Source: Certhia americana
Lineage: Eukaryota; Chordata; Aves; Passeriformes; Certhiidae
Assembly: GCA_018697195.1 (NCBI GenBank)
Contig: CM031879.1
Coordinates: 48,996,509 to 49,060,508, forward strand
Length of the DNA: 64,000 nucleotides
Reading direction: 5' to 3'
The position numbers were made by a program, and so were the translations under genes. Positions 23,801 to 38,000 of this stretch are shown one piece after another; position 1 is the stretch's first letter, and every line of letters begins with the position of its first letter. Under the pieces are notes generated by a model that ran no database searches, had not been told where the DNA came from, and was given only the letters and a program-made list of their open reading frames with translations.

Positions 23801-24970
23801 TCATTATGTTCTGGACTCAAGAAGTCTGCAACTTTGTTGTTGACTGCACAAGAGCATTAGTTAATTATTCTTAATGCCTGGCTTGAACTCACACAAAACG
23901 CCTTAGTCCTGCACTGCTTATTTCAGCCACGTCTGTAATCTATACAATATCATCTGTTATACTTAAACACCACTTTCTCCTTTTGAAAAACAGGGAGGGA
24001 TTCCTCTATACGACATGTCCATCACAACTTAACACTCCCTGCAGAAGCCAGCTTCAGCTGGGTCCTGGGCCTCCTCCTGTCTCCTCAGCACAGCCATTTC
24101 TTCTCCTCCCATAGAGTTCCACCTCATTTATTTCCTTAATCCTGACTTGGTAGAACAGAAACTCTTTGTCACCATTATCCTGACAAAAGCCAAGTAGTTT
24201 TATAACAAACACTTATCCGTTCCACTGTATTTCAGCAGTCTCCAGCAACGCTTCTCCTTGTCATCCATGGTCTCTCTCTTTTCATCCTTTGCCATCCTCA
24301 ACCCCGCATTTTCTCTCTGCTTTCACTCCAGGCCCTGTGATAGCTCATGGCACTTATAGCACGTCTCCTCATTCATTCACTGTCACTTACCCAAATGTTA
24401 CCTTCATTTATTAATTCTTCTTTTTTCTAGCAGCATCCCTCCTCTGAGTGCTTTGTGCAGTCCTACTTACGTATCCAATAATAGTATTTTCCCAATGAGT
24501 GAGTCATATACCCCTTTGCTGACATTTAGAATTCTCCTTGTTCTTTGAAACACGTTTATTCATTCCCCATTTCTACAATTATATATGTCTACTCATGGCG
24601 TTGCATTTCCTACAGCAGCTGTGCAGCGAACAGATGATTTGTGCAAATACCAGAAAAATACTTTTTCCTCCTGGTACCTTGACATCCTCCATTTTAATTA
24701 TGTAGACCAAAGCTAATTCAAGCTATGATGCAATCAAAAATAGGGGGACAGCTCAATTTAAAAAACATCCCACCCTTTCCTTTGTGCTTGATCAGTCCAG
24801 TATTCCATCTTATTTCCCCACCTATTCTCTGCTCTGCCTCTTTCGATGCTGTCAGTAGCAGAGTACATGGCAGCTGCAATTGTTATTGGGCCTCTGATTC
24901 CATATGTGCTGAAAATATTTTCAGTAAGAAACAAACTTTGCTTCAGACTGTTCCTGGGATGAAAAGAGGG

Positions 24971-24998
24971 GGGGGAAAAAAAAAAAAAAAAAAAAAAA
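24971..24998. repeat. Poly(G)-poly(A) run
   Basis: A run of Gs followed directly by 23 As. Simple sequence with no flanking element recognised. Confidence 0.9.
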
Positions 24999-25982
24999 GG
25001 AGCATTACTCAATTACTCAGCTATTACAGGCATGTAAATATCTTACCCACTAACCCACGTAATAGGTACTTCATGGCCAGGGAATGATGCTTATCCCCCT
25101 AAATTTCTCTCCAGGTAGCCCTAGAAAGCAATTAATCAGGTAGCCCCTCCTTGTTCCTCACTGTGGCCCTATTCCTTCCCCCACAGTTCTTTGCTTCTCT
25201 TCGAGTCCTTAGTCACCCTTGCATATTCCATATTTTATTTATTCCTTACTACTCCACTTAATCTGCATAGGCCAAACCCTAAGCTCTGGAGTCACCCTGA
25301 CTCATTTCCTACCCAGGAAAAGCAACGATTTATATCAGTGGGAAAGCCTGTGATGTCAATCTGGACAGAGACTGATTCTGCACAGGGACTCCCGCATGAT
25401 TATTTCTTGTTCTCACTCATTCAGGTCTCCATTTAGCAACACACTTAAGCATGCACCCAACTGTAAACCCATACAAGTCCCATTCAGCTTCTCAATTGCT
25501 TTCTTCTGCAACATCTGTGTTGATGGTTCCCACATCTTCCAAACACAACAGATTCTCCCTCTATGCTTCCTCTTCCTAACCTTTCTGTTACCCACTCACC
25601 AACATCCTTCCTCTAGCTTTAAGAAATTCAGTTTTTTCCTTTTTTTTTTTCCTTTGCTTGTTTGGATTTTCTTATTTTCACTGCTGCCTAGGGACTCCAG
25701 CTTGTAATTTCACCTCCCTGTTCCTGAGATTGCTGTGTTGAATAAAACACTGACTTCCCCCTCTTCTCCCCAGCATTCTGAAATACTGAATTGGGCCACT
25801 AAGGAGAAAAGCTATTGGCCGGGACTGCTGTCTCTGATACTGAAACAGAGCTGGCAGTAATATTTACAGGCGACTTTGAAAGCTCTAAGGATGGCTTGTG
25901 GCCAAAACTGATGATATCCACCCCCTCTTTTTTTTAATGATGTCTTCCTATGACTCAGTCTGGTCCATAAGTCAAAATAAGA

Positions 25983-26014
25983 TTTTTCTTTTTTTTTTTT
26001 TTTTTTTTCTTTTT
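25983..26014. repeat. Poly(T) run with one or two C interruptions
   Basis: About 30 bases of T with occasional C, within a generally T-rich part of the intron. Confidence 0.9.
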
Positions 26015-26646
26015 ACCCATCCTCCCTTTAAGCAATGAGAACAAGAGCCTAAGAACAGAACGCTGTAGCATCATGGACAGGACAAGTTACGTCACAAGTA
26101 ATGCAACTTGGGGTGTCCTTGGTCGCTTTAAAAGAAGCAGAACAAAAGGCTTATGTCCTCTTTCCGGAAAAAAATGAGTTTTGGCAGAGCTAAACTGGCA
26201 ATTGCCTGAGTTTTCTAAACTTAGTTTTATCTGTAAGCAAAGCAAGAAACACGAGGGAAGCAGAGACACGGTGACCTCTGGGGCTCATGACTTCCCAAGC
26301 TCAGCAAGGAGCTGCCGTGCCCTTTATTATCACCACTGTGCGGAGGCAGAGCCTCGAATAAAGGGACGGGTGTCGGGGGAGCTGTGACAGCTGTTTCAAA
26401 GTGGGGCTGTGGCGTACCAACCCAGCCTGCCCACACACCCCCGTACCTCGGCCTCCAGCCACGCACCCTGCAGCAACAAACAGCCACTCAAACTCTGGAT
26501 AAACGAGCAGTTCAGCCCAAGACCACTTAATTTGCTCCTTGCCTTCTTTGTCTGCCAGTGGCAGGGAAAAAAACACATGTTTGGAAATTGGCAGTGTTGC
26601 GTATAGCATTACCAGGCTGGAGTTATACTGACTGCTAGACTGCTAC

Positions 26647-26809
26647 AGGAAAAAAAACCAAAACAAAACCAAACAAAACCCAAAACAAAACAAACAAAAA
26701 AACTCCCCATACCCCCCCAAAGAACCAAACCAACCAAAGAAAAAAACCCTAACAAAAAACCCCAAACAAACCCAACAAAAAAAAAAGAGGGAAAAAAAAA
26801 AAAAAAAGC
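26647..26809. repeat. CAAA/CAAAA-rich simple sequence
   Basis: About 160 bases made of A runs broken by C or CC, ending in a 15-base A run. It gives rise to overlapping phenylalanine/glycine-rich open frames on the minus strand, which are not genes. Confidence 0.92.
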
Positions 26810-28661
26810 AGAAGAGGGGAGCAGGCTGAGAGCTGTGAAGAAGGGTAGGGTGTGAGCGGGGGAAGAGCCAGGCAAGGAAATAGGGAGAGAAATGAGACAG
26901 TACTGTATCCAAGAGTAGATACTATGATGATGGGGACATTAAGAATATGATAGATAGGCAGGGAAGGAAGGCAAGCAGACAGAGGAAGGTACAGAGAAAG
27001 AGACAGAGACGAGGGAGGGGGGGAGAAGGAAAGGCAAGAGGCAGAATTAATTTAGGAGGAATATACTGAAAACATAATCTTCTCAACAGAGTTAAAAACG
27101 AGAGCGAGAGAGAGAATTAAACAAACAGCGACAGGAAACTGAGAAAGAATAACTTTTTTTTTATGAGCTTGTTAACATTTGTGAAGTTAAGTAACCCTAA
27201 ATTTATGCCATTAATTTGCATGTATTACTTTTTTTTTTTCTGTGCTGCCAGTTTATAGTCTCTGTGAAACCTTTAAAAAGTGGCTTTTTTTTTTCCTTTT
27301 CCCTTCGCCTGTGTTAATTAAGGCTTGTGATATATGTATATTTTTACACTGCTGCTGTGCTCTAGCATTTACTCGTGAAATAGCCCTTTTTGCCTTTTCT
27401 TTGGGCTGCTCCTGCTTCATCCTTTCCCCTCCACAGAAACCTGAGGAGGCCTGCGGGTCCACCCACCTGCACCAATCCGCAGGCATGCCTAGAGCCAGGC
27501 TGAGATCCCATGATCCCAGGCCGGGATTCTCTCTGTCAAACAAGGCAGCTTTCACAACAGGGAGAGAGGATCTTTAGCTGCTGAAGGGTTAACATCGCCA
27601 ATGCACTAGGGCATTCACATTGCCATACTGAAGCACACGGTATTTACACATTAGCAATCACTGGGGAGCCATAAATCGGATTCTCAGGGGAAATCCAGCC
27701 AAAGAACAGAGTGAGATTCCTAATGAAGGAAGTCACAGCCAAAGCTGGGGGAGGCACAAGTGACAGATACCCTCTAATCGGCTGCTGGAATAAAAGGGGA
27801 TGCAGGTCATCCTCCAGGGCTTTAGTAGCACTTAGAATTATCCAACCTAAGATGCACATAGAAAGAGCTGCTGTAGAAAAGGTGAGTCCAGTTTCTCCCT
27901 TGCTTCCAGGGGACTGCACCACACCAGTTGTCAGGGGCAGTGTCCCTCCTCTCCTCCCAAGGACTCTTCTTTCTGGGCAGACAGATCTCTCTCCTAAGCA
28001 CATTGCTGACTTTGGAAGTGCCCAAGGCCAACACAAAGCGTAGCTGGTGGAGCCCTTTTGGCAGCTGTCCCAGCGAGCATATTTCTGAACTCAGCTGGAC
28101 AGGAGTCCTGGTCCTAAATGTGCTTTGATTGCTTTGCTCCTCTCCAAAGGCTGTTTCTCCCAGCTGTAAGCAGAGTTTGCTGAAGCAAGAAGCAGGTTGC
28201 TAAGCCTGGTTTGGATGCTGTTTGTTCCTTAGTGGAGCTGATGGGACTCATCTTGTTAAAAGCCAGCTGAGCTGAGGCCATAAACAGTGAACATTGATTC
28301 AGACCTAACCATCCTCCACGGGAGACACGGCAACTGGAGGAGGAAATAAGGGGGATTGTTGGCCACAGCAGAGGTGGTGTTCCCTCGTCCCCTATGGAAG
28401 AAGTTTGTGATCTCCTTGGGGTCTGACAGGCACATGAGAGGTCTCTGAAGGGTCTCTGCTGAACTGGACTTGGGAAGGAGAGGTAGGGGAGACAGATCAG
28501 GCTTTCCACACTGTCATTTATTTTGCCATATGGGGGTGTTGAGCACCACAGAGGATATTCTGATTTACTCCCTGGCTTACCGTTGCTGTGGCAACGGGAG
28601 AAATACGGGCCAAACCAGGCTGCATCTGCAATGTGGTGGTATTAGGGAGTTTGGATTCCCA

Positions 28662-28692
28662 TGTGTGTTTGTTTGTTTTGTTTGTTTGTTTA
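28662..28692. repeat. (TTTG)n microsatellite
   Basis: Seven or so TTTG units with one extra T. Short, simple, in an intron. Confidence 0.85.
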
Positions 28693-30318
28693 GCTGTTTT
28701 GGGAGCCACATGGTAAAAAAGCACCGTTGTGATGAAAAGGGAATGAGGTCTGAATTGTACCCTGACAAATACACCCTCCTCTCATGCAACAGCCAAACAG
28801 TCGTGCATGCAGTCCTGCTGACAGCACACAGCCCAAGGAACACCAGCACACACATGTGGCCTCTCCACTCACCACAAGTACACCCCTGTACCTGGGGGGT
28901 CCCTAGATGCTCTCCCACCCTTAAAAGAAGCCAGACTTCTTATTTCATAGGTACAAAGCCACTGGGCACCAGACACTTTGTAGTAGGGTTCTGAAAAGCA
29001 GCTAAGAGTCTAGGCCCCCCTGGTGTCAGCAAGAGAATCTCCTCTGCTGTGAGACCCACACATCCCAGTCAGCTGTGATGCTAAGGGATGACAATCCCCA
29101 CATTGGTTACTGAGCAAATACTCCTCCCTGCAAATACTCCTCCAGCACACTGTAGTGACAAGTTCTTACCTCTCCCCCCACACACACACTCCCCAAGCTG
29201 ATCAACAAAACAAACTCAGCCCTTTCTCAACAGTCACATCCCCAAATGGGAGAGATGTCCTTCATTGCCAGCATAGAGTGAGCTCTCAGGTCACACAAAT
29301 TGGCCTGCTGCAGATACCAGCCTCCAACTGTGTGAACTCCTGAGCCTGCCAGTACAATTCCCACCCCAGAAAGCAAGTTGTAGAGCACAGCTAAGTACAG
29401 CCTCTTTCCTTCCCTCTCCTCCAGCCTGCTGGGACATGAGTATCCTCAACCTAAACACTGTCCTCTGGAGAAAGGCTCCATGTCTGCATCCAAAATATTG
29501 GCCCCAGAGACCTACTTAGGTTAAGTGGAAGGGGGGAAATTATTTTCCAACTGCCCCTCATGGCCCCAGAGTTTTTCCCTGCAGCTCTGGAAGCACGGAA
29601 TAGCCTTGTAGCAAGACAAAATTGCTATTCAGCCATACCATGATCTGTTCTTCCTGATCCCACAGCCCATAACAGGCTGAAGATAGCATAGGTGCAGGGA
29701 AGAATGGCCTGGTAATGGGACAAGCACATGGTTTGCTCAGGCAAACTTTGTCAGGAGACTTTGTTGTTCCTGGAAATCAGACTACAAATCAGCTTTGGGG
29801 GTCCACTGTTGCAAAAGACAATGTCCATGGCAGAGATAGACTGAATTTCCCAGTCTGGCAGAGCAAGAACGTGTGAAGCAGGATTTCTCTATGACGACAG
29901 CACTTGGAGCAAAAAACAAGGGATGTCACTGAAAGGCTGGTGATGCCAGTAACCTGTTGGCTGCTGCTAATAGTGACACTGAGATTAAAAAAAGTGTGTG
30001 TGGGGGAAACAAAGACACTAAGTTTGAGTTGGAAAAAATGCAATGGTGGAGATAAGAGGCTTTGCAGGTATGAAAAGCTTCTACAGAACATTGTACGGAG
30101 AGATGTCCAGCTTGACCCCAAGGAAGACAGCCACAGGGAATGTGTGGTGGCTGCTGGTGTGCTGCAGGAATGCTGTGAGTTTGCAGAACGCCTGTCCACC
30201 CAGGGTGTGCAAGAGAAGTGAGACACGATACAGATTCACCCCCCTTGACTCCTGGCTGCCTTTTCTCCCATTATTCCTGACACTCCATCTGGCCTCACTA
30301 TTTTTACACACATACACA

Positions 30319-30382
30319 TAACAAAAAAAAACCCAAAAAACAAAACAAAAACTAAAACAAAAAACAAAACAAAAAAAAACAA
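30319..30382. repeat. AAAAC-rich simple sequence
   Basis: About 65 bases of A runs separated by single Cs, similar in composition to the tract at 26.65 kb. Confidence 0.9.
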
Positions 30383-31910
30383 AGTGAAAAAAGGGAAGAT
30401 TAAATAAACACTTCATTTCTAACCTAATCAGCCCTTCTCTCACTAATTAGCACCCTCTGAGCACATCCACAGGCTGTGAGAGATACTCTGGGGCTGATAA
30501 TGACCCCCAACCTGCAGTTGCATATGCTGAAGGGTCAGCAGAGCCAAGAGCAAGCCGTGGGGAGGCAGGGAACAGAGCGACCTCTGTCACTGGGTTTTTT
30601 CTCTGAAGTGTGGGATTATGGAAAGGGGACATCTCTTTTTTGGCAGGGTCCCTTGTGAGTTGCATGTGTGTGTTTTTCTGTGAGACACAGTGAATGTGTG
30701 TGCGCACGCATGTGTGTCAAGGATGGGGGGAGCTGGAGGGGTTGGAGGGAGGGGACTGGAACAAAATTCTGGCACTGAGCCCAAACCTGAAACACATGCC
30801 AATTTGTGCCTCTTGCTGGTGGTAATGAAGGGCTCCGTTCAGGACACACGGGACACTAATTAAGGGGCTTCAAAGGCGGCTTTCTGCAGAGCGTTCTCTA
30901 AAGGGGGGCTGAGGGGAGGAAGGAGCACAAGAGGGGGGTGTTCTGCACTCAATGGAAGACTTCTGGCTCCTAGTGCTGCTGGGGAAGGCACTTTTTCTTT
31001 CTCGCTGTCTCCCATAGCAACTCCTACCCGTGAGAGCTGAGAAGGTGCAAGCATCTGGCAGCTCCGGGACAGCCCTCAGCAGCCAGCAAGCAAGGCAGGC
31101 TCTGGTATGCAAAGGGGAAAAAGAGGCATAGCAGAGAGGAAGAGAAGAAGAAAAAGGTGCAATTGGAGACGCAAATTGGTGTGATTACAAAGGTAGCACC
31201 TATAGTAACAGGAGTTGCCGTTAGTCTCCAGGGATTTGCAGGGACAAAGTTCTGGACCACTGCAGATCAAAACTCCATAGGTGAGCCTTGTCAACTTCAT
31301 CCCATGGGGTTATTTCATATCAAAGTGTGGGTGGGGCAGACTTTGTGAATAGGACAACGGGCAGGGCTGGGAACTTGCCTCCATCGGGTCAGTCTGGGCA
31401 CAAGGGCTTTGCTGGGCACCAGAGACAAACAAAAACTGCACAGGCACCTTAAGCACTCCAGCCCACTTCCAGGAGCTTTACAGACCTTGGCCCTAAAACC
31501 TCTAAGCATTGCAGATTCTCTCATAGCTGTTTCGGTGTCAAAGGAAAGAAGCCAGGCCATGGAATGGGTGACGTGACTCAGCCGTGGTCACCAAAGAAGC
31601 TCAGTTCAGCTCTCCTGCTTCCTACCTGTTACCTTACCCTCACACCTGCCTGCCCTCCCTCCTCTGGAGTAAATATGAAACAGCAGTCTTGGTGAAAAAC
31701 AGGACTGGGCTGAGATTGATGAAACGGGGACAGAGTGTGGGAGGAAAGAGAAGAATAAATTGGCAGGGAGAGCAACAGACTGTTAGTGAGAGACATGAAG
31801 AAAGGATGAGTGAGAAAGGTGGTGAGGAAAAGAGAGAATAGAGGGTTATCATGGATTATAGTCCCTGGGCCATGCAGCACACAGAGAGACAAAGTGAGGG
31901 ATGGATAGAA

Positions 31911-32034
31911 AAGGGAGGTGACATGAGCATATGAAAAGGAGAAGTGAGAAGAGGCTCACATGAGAGAAAGAAAAGAGAGGTGATACGAACACATGGAAAG
32001 GAGAAGTGAGAAGAGGCTCACAAAGAGCAAGGGA
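31911..32034. repeat. Tandem duplication, period 62 bases, two copies
   Basis: GAGGTGA begins at 31915 and again at 31977, and GAGGCTCACA ends at 31960 and again at 32022, so the offset is 62. The shared core AGGAGAAGTGAGAAGAGGCT is identical in both copies; the flanks differ at several sites. The unit is purine-rich and sits inside a longer purine-rich part (31.7-32.05 kb). Confidence 0.85.
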
Positions 32035-35000
32035 AGCAGACGGCTTGAGAGATAAGCAGTGTTTCGCTGATCCTGCGTGACAGCATGTTGCCTGCCATCA
32101 CTCACCACCCCACAAGCTGCCAGAATGCCCCACAGCTTCCCTTGGCTTCAGACAGAGCTGTCTTCTCCATGCCAGGCAGACTCAGCACCACACATAGGTC
32201 ACCTGGACACAGCTCTTTGGGAGTCAGGACCAGTCCAGCAGTGGTGAACCACAAGTACACATTATTTAACCAAGGTAAAGCAGAAGGCTTTCAGTATTAC
32301 TCTAATGCTTCTCCACAATTGTTTAGTTTTAACTAAACTAAAGTTAGTTTTTCTAACCTTTTTGCCCTCTCCTGTTCACCGTTCTCCTATGCACCAGCCC
32401 ACATTTAACTGCTTATTCCGGATGACCTGCTCCATGTCTCCCAAGCTCAGTGTCACCCGGCCACAAGCACAGCCACCTGCAGCCCAGAGCAGTTCAGCAG
32501 GGCTGTGCCTGCCACTGGAGACAAGGAGGGGGGAGGCTCACCCTGGAAGAAGTACCTGGGGTGAAACTGGATGAGGTGTGACTGGGGCCAGTGACTGCCC
32601 AGAGCAAGAAGGACAGTGCAAGGCAGTACTTAACAGCAGCTCTTGGGCAACAGCTTTCACATTCATATCCAGAAATTCCCTGGTTTTGCTTACTACTGCC
32701 CAATGGTGAATCTTGCTGCCCAGCCTGAGCAGTTTCTGAGAAGAGGTGGTCAGGCTCATAGTCAGGCAGAATCAAAAGGAGTTTGGATGCAGAAACACAT
32801 TATGGTGCTAGAATCAGCCCTACAGCAGGTCTTTCAGCAGCCTGGGCTGGGGAACATCTGGGGTCTGCTAGGACCTGCAGAGAAAACAGATCAACCTCAA
32901 GGAGGTACAGGCACAGTCCCAGATGCAGTTGCAAGGCACAGCCTCAGAAAGGCTTAGCTTCACCACTGACCCCTTCCTCATCCAAGTATAACAACCATGG
33001 CACAGGCCAGAGAAGTTCAGGGCACTCGTGTGCTGCTTCCACCCATCCCACAGACCACCAAACACTTCCCATCAGCTGCTAATAGCTGCTGAACCTTTAC
33101 AAGAAAACCCACAAAAGATACAAATCGAATGGTAGGACAGAGCTGATCAACAGCCTCTTCTGACCAGAAGGGGAAAAAAAAGCCAAGACATTCGGGTTCA
33201 CAGAAAGACACCAGCCTTAGTTTCCATGAAGAGAGGAAACAGGAATACTCTCCAGCTTCCCCCTTCATCTCCCAGTTCTTCCTTCTACTCGTGCACCTCA
33301 CCTTCCTGCACTATCCAGTCCAAATTAGACACCACGCCAAGGACAGATAAACAGGCAACTAGTGAATCACTCCTAATAAGTTTGAACATATTATTAATTT
33401 AAAAAAGAAATAAAAATGAAAAACATGAAAAGAGAGAGAGAAAATCAAAGCTGGGATTACAGACTTAACAAGCATGAGTGCATATTCAGCCTACACTGTT
33501 CTCTTTGTGACTCTGTCACACTGGTAGACTGCTAAGAGAGTTATACCATTACTAACATGACAGCATTGTCCTATACAGCCTGGATTAGGAATCCCAGTGG
33601 CTGTGTGGAGGGGAAAAGTCCCTTGGCAGTGGCAAGCACTTGGCCTCATGATGCCTTACACTCACAGCATGCTGGCCAGGCAGGGAGAAGCATTCAATTA
33701 TCAGACAGGCTCTGTCTTTTCCTAGGCCAGCTTTCTCTCATTGTCTGACTGCTTTCTCCCTGGCCAGTGATGCCTGAGAAGTCTGTCACGCAAGAGAAAC
33801 TCAAGATGGTCCAGGCAATTCCTGAATCAGGCAGACTTCTCACAGCTGAGCCCCTGCTCCTCCTCACAAATAGTCTTCTCCAAGAAGAATTCTCAAGAAC
33901 TCAGTCTGGAAGGTGGTGAATATCTCATTCACCAACACAAGACCTCCAACAACTGCCTGGAAAACTGGATCTCCTTGTTCTCTGCTGGGTAGGAACATCA
34001 GTCAGTTGTGATTCCTTCACATTTCTATGGCCTAAAAATCATACTACTGAGCTGAGACTGATTGCCCTCATTACTTCCACTTCTTAAGCAGGACCATACC
34101 AGTTTTTAAACACATCAAAGACATGTATGTTGCTCTGATGCATTTTTCAAACACTTCCTTTTCCAAGTAATCCCCATATAAACATCACCCAGATCACCAC
34201 AGCAATCAGATAATCACCCATACCCTCATCCACTATTCGTACCGTTTGTGATGTCCTTGGGGACTGTGTTTCCTCACTGGGACAATGGTGTTATACCATA
34301 TCTGTGAACTGGCACAAATTGACAAGAAAAATGCAGCTGGCAACAACAAACACATCACCCCAGCCAGGATGCAGAACGAGGAAAGGTCATTGTGCAACGT
34401 GGTCTCTCATTGCTCAGGCAGCAGCCAGAATTCCTGCTTATGTGGCCACCAATGCAGGGGCTTAGCTTTGGTACCACTGAGGGAAGATGAGCTGGATGCT
34501 GCATGAATTGGCTGTGTCAGTCCCTGGGTCTTCAGAGAGGGAAAGAGGAGCTGGAGTGAGAAAGGCACTGAGCTAAGAGGAGGAAAGAATTGGGTATACA
34601 GTGCCTGGAGGGTGAGGGTCAGAACCAAGAGTAGCAGAAGGAGCTGCCTAGGACAGCTGCTCACCCAGATGGTCCCCAGTCTGTAGCCTTCAGATCTTGC
34701 CTTAGCTCCAGCCCCGTGGCTGGTGCTTGTGGCCTCATCTCCCCACATCTCTGTTCTGCAGCCTGTAAAGCCACTGGTGGGGCAGACTCTGTACCAATGC
34801 AGGAATTGGGGCAGGGACCATTCCTCATTCACAGAACCCCAGTACTCTTTTCTCTGTCCCAATCTGAAGAGATGAGGGAAAAAACCACTTTTTTTTTCTT
34901 TCCAGAGCTGCCCCAGGGCTAGGATACAATATTTTATGGCCCAGTTCTTAGCCTATTTGCATTTTGTATTTTTACTTCAACTGCTGTTTGTTTCCAGGCA

Positions 35001-35046
35001 TTTGGGATGCCTAATGATTTTCAAAGCACTGTTTATTTTAATCCCT

Positions 35047-35066
35047 CTAATTTATTAATAAATTAG
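35047..35066. promoter_or_regulatory. 20-base perfect AT palindrome with paired TAAT sites
   Basis: CTAATTTATTAATAAATTAG equals its own reverse complement. Each arm carries TAAT homeodomain cores and the centre is ATTAAT. The surrounding 34.92-35.08 kb is AT-rich and also has TTTGCAT. This is compatible with a dimeric homeodomain or MEF2-like site, but function is inference. Confidence 0.4.
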
Positions 35067-38000
35067 TTGGCCTCGAAGTGCTTGGGAAAGAAGGGCAAGG
35101 AAGTTGTAACCAGTGCTTTGAATAAAGCATCAAACTGTCATATGATCACATCAAAGCAACAGCAAGCAGATCACTTTGTTGGCTATATCATGATACAGTC
35201 TCACAGGTCCTCCAGCCTGGTGTCAGGTTTCTTCATACATGTCACCCTGCAACACTACCAGGCTCACCAGCTTCAAGGATGAAGTAAAAAATAGCAATGC
35301 CCAGAGGCAGCTCCCTCTGAAAAGTCTGCCCCTTCTCACCCTCCGCGTGTTGTGAGAATGTAACATGCCACTGTGGCGCAGATAATATAAACCATGCTGA
35401 CATCCACGTGGATTTGCGGGCAAGGTTGTAATCTTCCCATAAATCACAGGTGCACTCAGCCTCCACTACACTCCCTTCAGCACAGTGCTATGTGGCAAGG
35501 CTACAGTTCCACACACACGGGACAGTCCCTAAAAAACAGTGAAGCATAAAACATTGCTAATCATGCAAATGAAGGACTTGGAATCTCTGCTAGTCAGTCC
35601 CAACAGGAACACGCCAGATTTTCTCATCACCAGAAAGCAACTGACAGATCCTGAAAATCTTAGGGGCTGCTCTCAAGTAACTTTTCCCATCTCCAGGAAA
35701 GCTGTGAGTGTGCCTCATCATGTGTTTATGATGGCCCATCCAGGGCCTTAAGACCACATACAACTTTTGCAGTTGACAACTTCATCACATCCTTATTGCT
35801 GCAAAGCCCATTTGCTCTCAGTGATCCCCTGAAAGATCCCCTGCCTCCCATCTCACGCTGACCTGTCAGCATTGAACATGTTTGTCACGGGTTAGCATTT
35901 GCCAGGGACACACGATTTTCAGGAAACAGAAGCCTCTCTCTTCTGTAGTGGCAGGGCCTGCTGCAAGTGTACATCTTGTGCTAAAGGGCTGAGGTGATTC
36001 CACAAACAGCTCTCTGAAAGCAGCCTGAAGTTGCTGCTGGTTGTCATGATGAGTTAGTTGTGCTAGATGTCCTCCAGAAGCACCGTTCTGCCTGGGAATA
36101 GACAATGACTACTGTTTAGAGGGGGTGAACACATCCTGCCTGAATGAGCTGATTACAACAGCCAGCACAGCTAGGGGGGCACACCTGCACCCATGCTCTC
36201 TTTGCACTTGTGGATAAATTGACAGCAACAAAGATGCCTCAAGAAAGGCGATGGTGGGATGGAAGATTTTTTCACACAGAATACAGAAAGAACAAAAACA
36301 TTTTTGCGGGGCCAGTTGCAAAGTGGATTCCAGAGTGGATCTCCTTGCTGATATCCACAGGCCCTGTCAGTGCTGATGCAGCCTGAGCAGAAGTGAGCCC
36401 AGCCTGGCTCTGCGCCCATTTAAAGGCAGGTGCCTGCATGCCCAGCAGCTCAGATGCAATACATTTGCAGGACAAGTGTATCATCAGGAGTGCCAGGTCA
36501 GGCACCTTCCTGGCATCAGTGGTCACAGCAACAGATTTCTCCCCTCTCCACCACAGATTAGGCCCATAGCTCCAGGGGGCAGCTCCAGTTCGTGCAGAAA
36601 CATCACTGCTGAGTGATCATCACCTCGCACTGCCATAGCCCCAGCCATCATAATAACATTTTTGCTTCTATTCTTTACTGATAACCCCTCTTCTCCAAGC
36701 AGCATCTCCCATCTGATGAAGGTGACCCCATGGCCATGACCATGGCCAAGGGCTGACTACCACAATGCTTGCTGGCTCCCCACCACTTTGAGGGGTACCA
36801 GTCCTTCCCCCCCTCCCTTTCTTCCTTCCCTGACTCCCTGCACTCCCACCACAGGAAGGGCCACCTGAGGAGGCACTGAGACTGCTCACCCTCTTTCCTA
36901 GCTGCTTCCTCTCTCCCATCTCTGCCCTGTGTGGGGCACCTTGGTGGCAACTACCCGCTCACTGGGAGGAGCACCCATCATGTCTGCCCTGCCCCTGGTA
37001 CTCAAAATCTTACACCTTATTTTGAGGGCATATCAACCACTCCAGCAGCTTCTCCCTCTCACGCAGACCTCCAGAGTCAACAGGCAGTGATCCATGCTGT
37101 GCAGGAAGAAAAAGGATGGCATGAATCCCACCACTCTGCTCTGTGTTGTGGACAGAGCATTATCTTCACCCTACAAAGAAAGTGTGACTCTGCTCTTGGC
37201 TGGATTGTGGGCACTCAGTTGATAAAGACAGGTTATTACCTGCATGCTCTGGCAAGGCACCAGCTCTCCTGTCTGCCCATCTTCCCTGGGGCAGGGAGCT
37301 CCCTGCTTTAACAAAGCCTGATCGCCCAGCGAGTTCTCCTGTGTGGCAGAGGAAATAGAGATCTTCAAAACGGGATTTGAATTGAGTCCTCAGCTTGATG
37401 ATGTACCACTTAAAAAGAAGGACAGGGTGGATGAACCCTGATCTTTGCTCTCAAAAAGGTGCACCAACAAGTGATAAGGACTTTGGAGAGGAATAACAAG
37501 GGGAACAGCATCTCTTGGAGCCTTCCTGAGAGGAGCATAACCAGCTCATGTACTTAAGGCTGTAACCTTTCTCATTCTCCCCACAGGTCCCTTGGTGTCT
37601 TTTCTTCTGTTGCCTCTCTGATCCCTGAGCAAAGAGCACAGCCTTAGCAACCCAGCCTCTGCAGGGAAGTCCAAGAAAATCCAAACCATCCAGGATCATA
37701 GCTTGCTTGTCTAAGGGCACAGGGAAGGACCACCTGCCCCCAGGATGCTTTCTCCAACAGTGGCAAACACTGAGGCCTGGGAAAAAGGAGGAGAAGTTGG
37801 CCAATATAGAGATGCCTCCCCAGGCCTCCCATACAAGTTGAAAATGGTGGATTTTGTGAGTTGGCCAAAATTTACTACGAAATTATTAAACTTCACAAAA
37901 TTATTCCACAAGGATTCTTCCCAGTGTTCACTTTAACTGTACTTCATTATTACATTTCAGATCTACACACCAGGTGCTTTTCTGCTGGGAAGAAAGGGGG

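Noticed and set aside
26609..26912. Phe/Gly/Leu-rich minus-strand frames
   Set aside because: Direct product of the CAAA-rich simple repeat.
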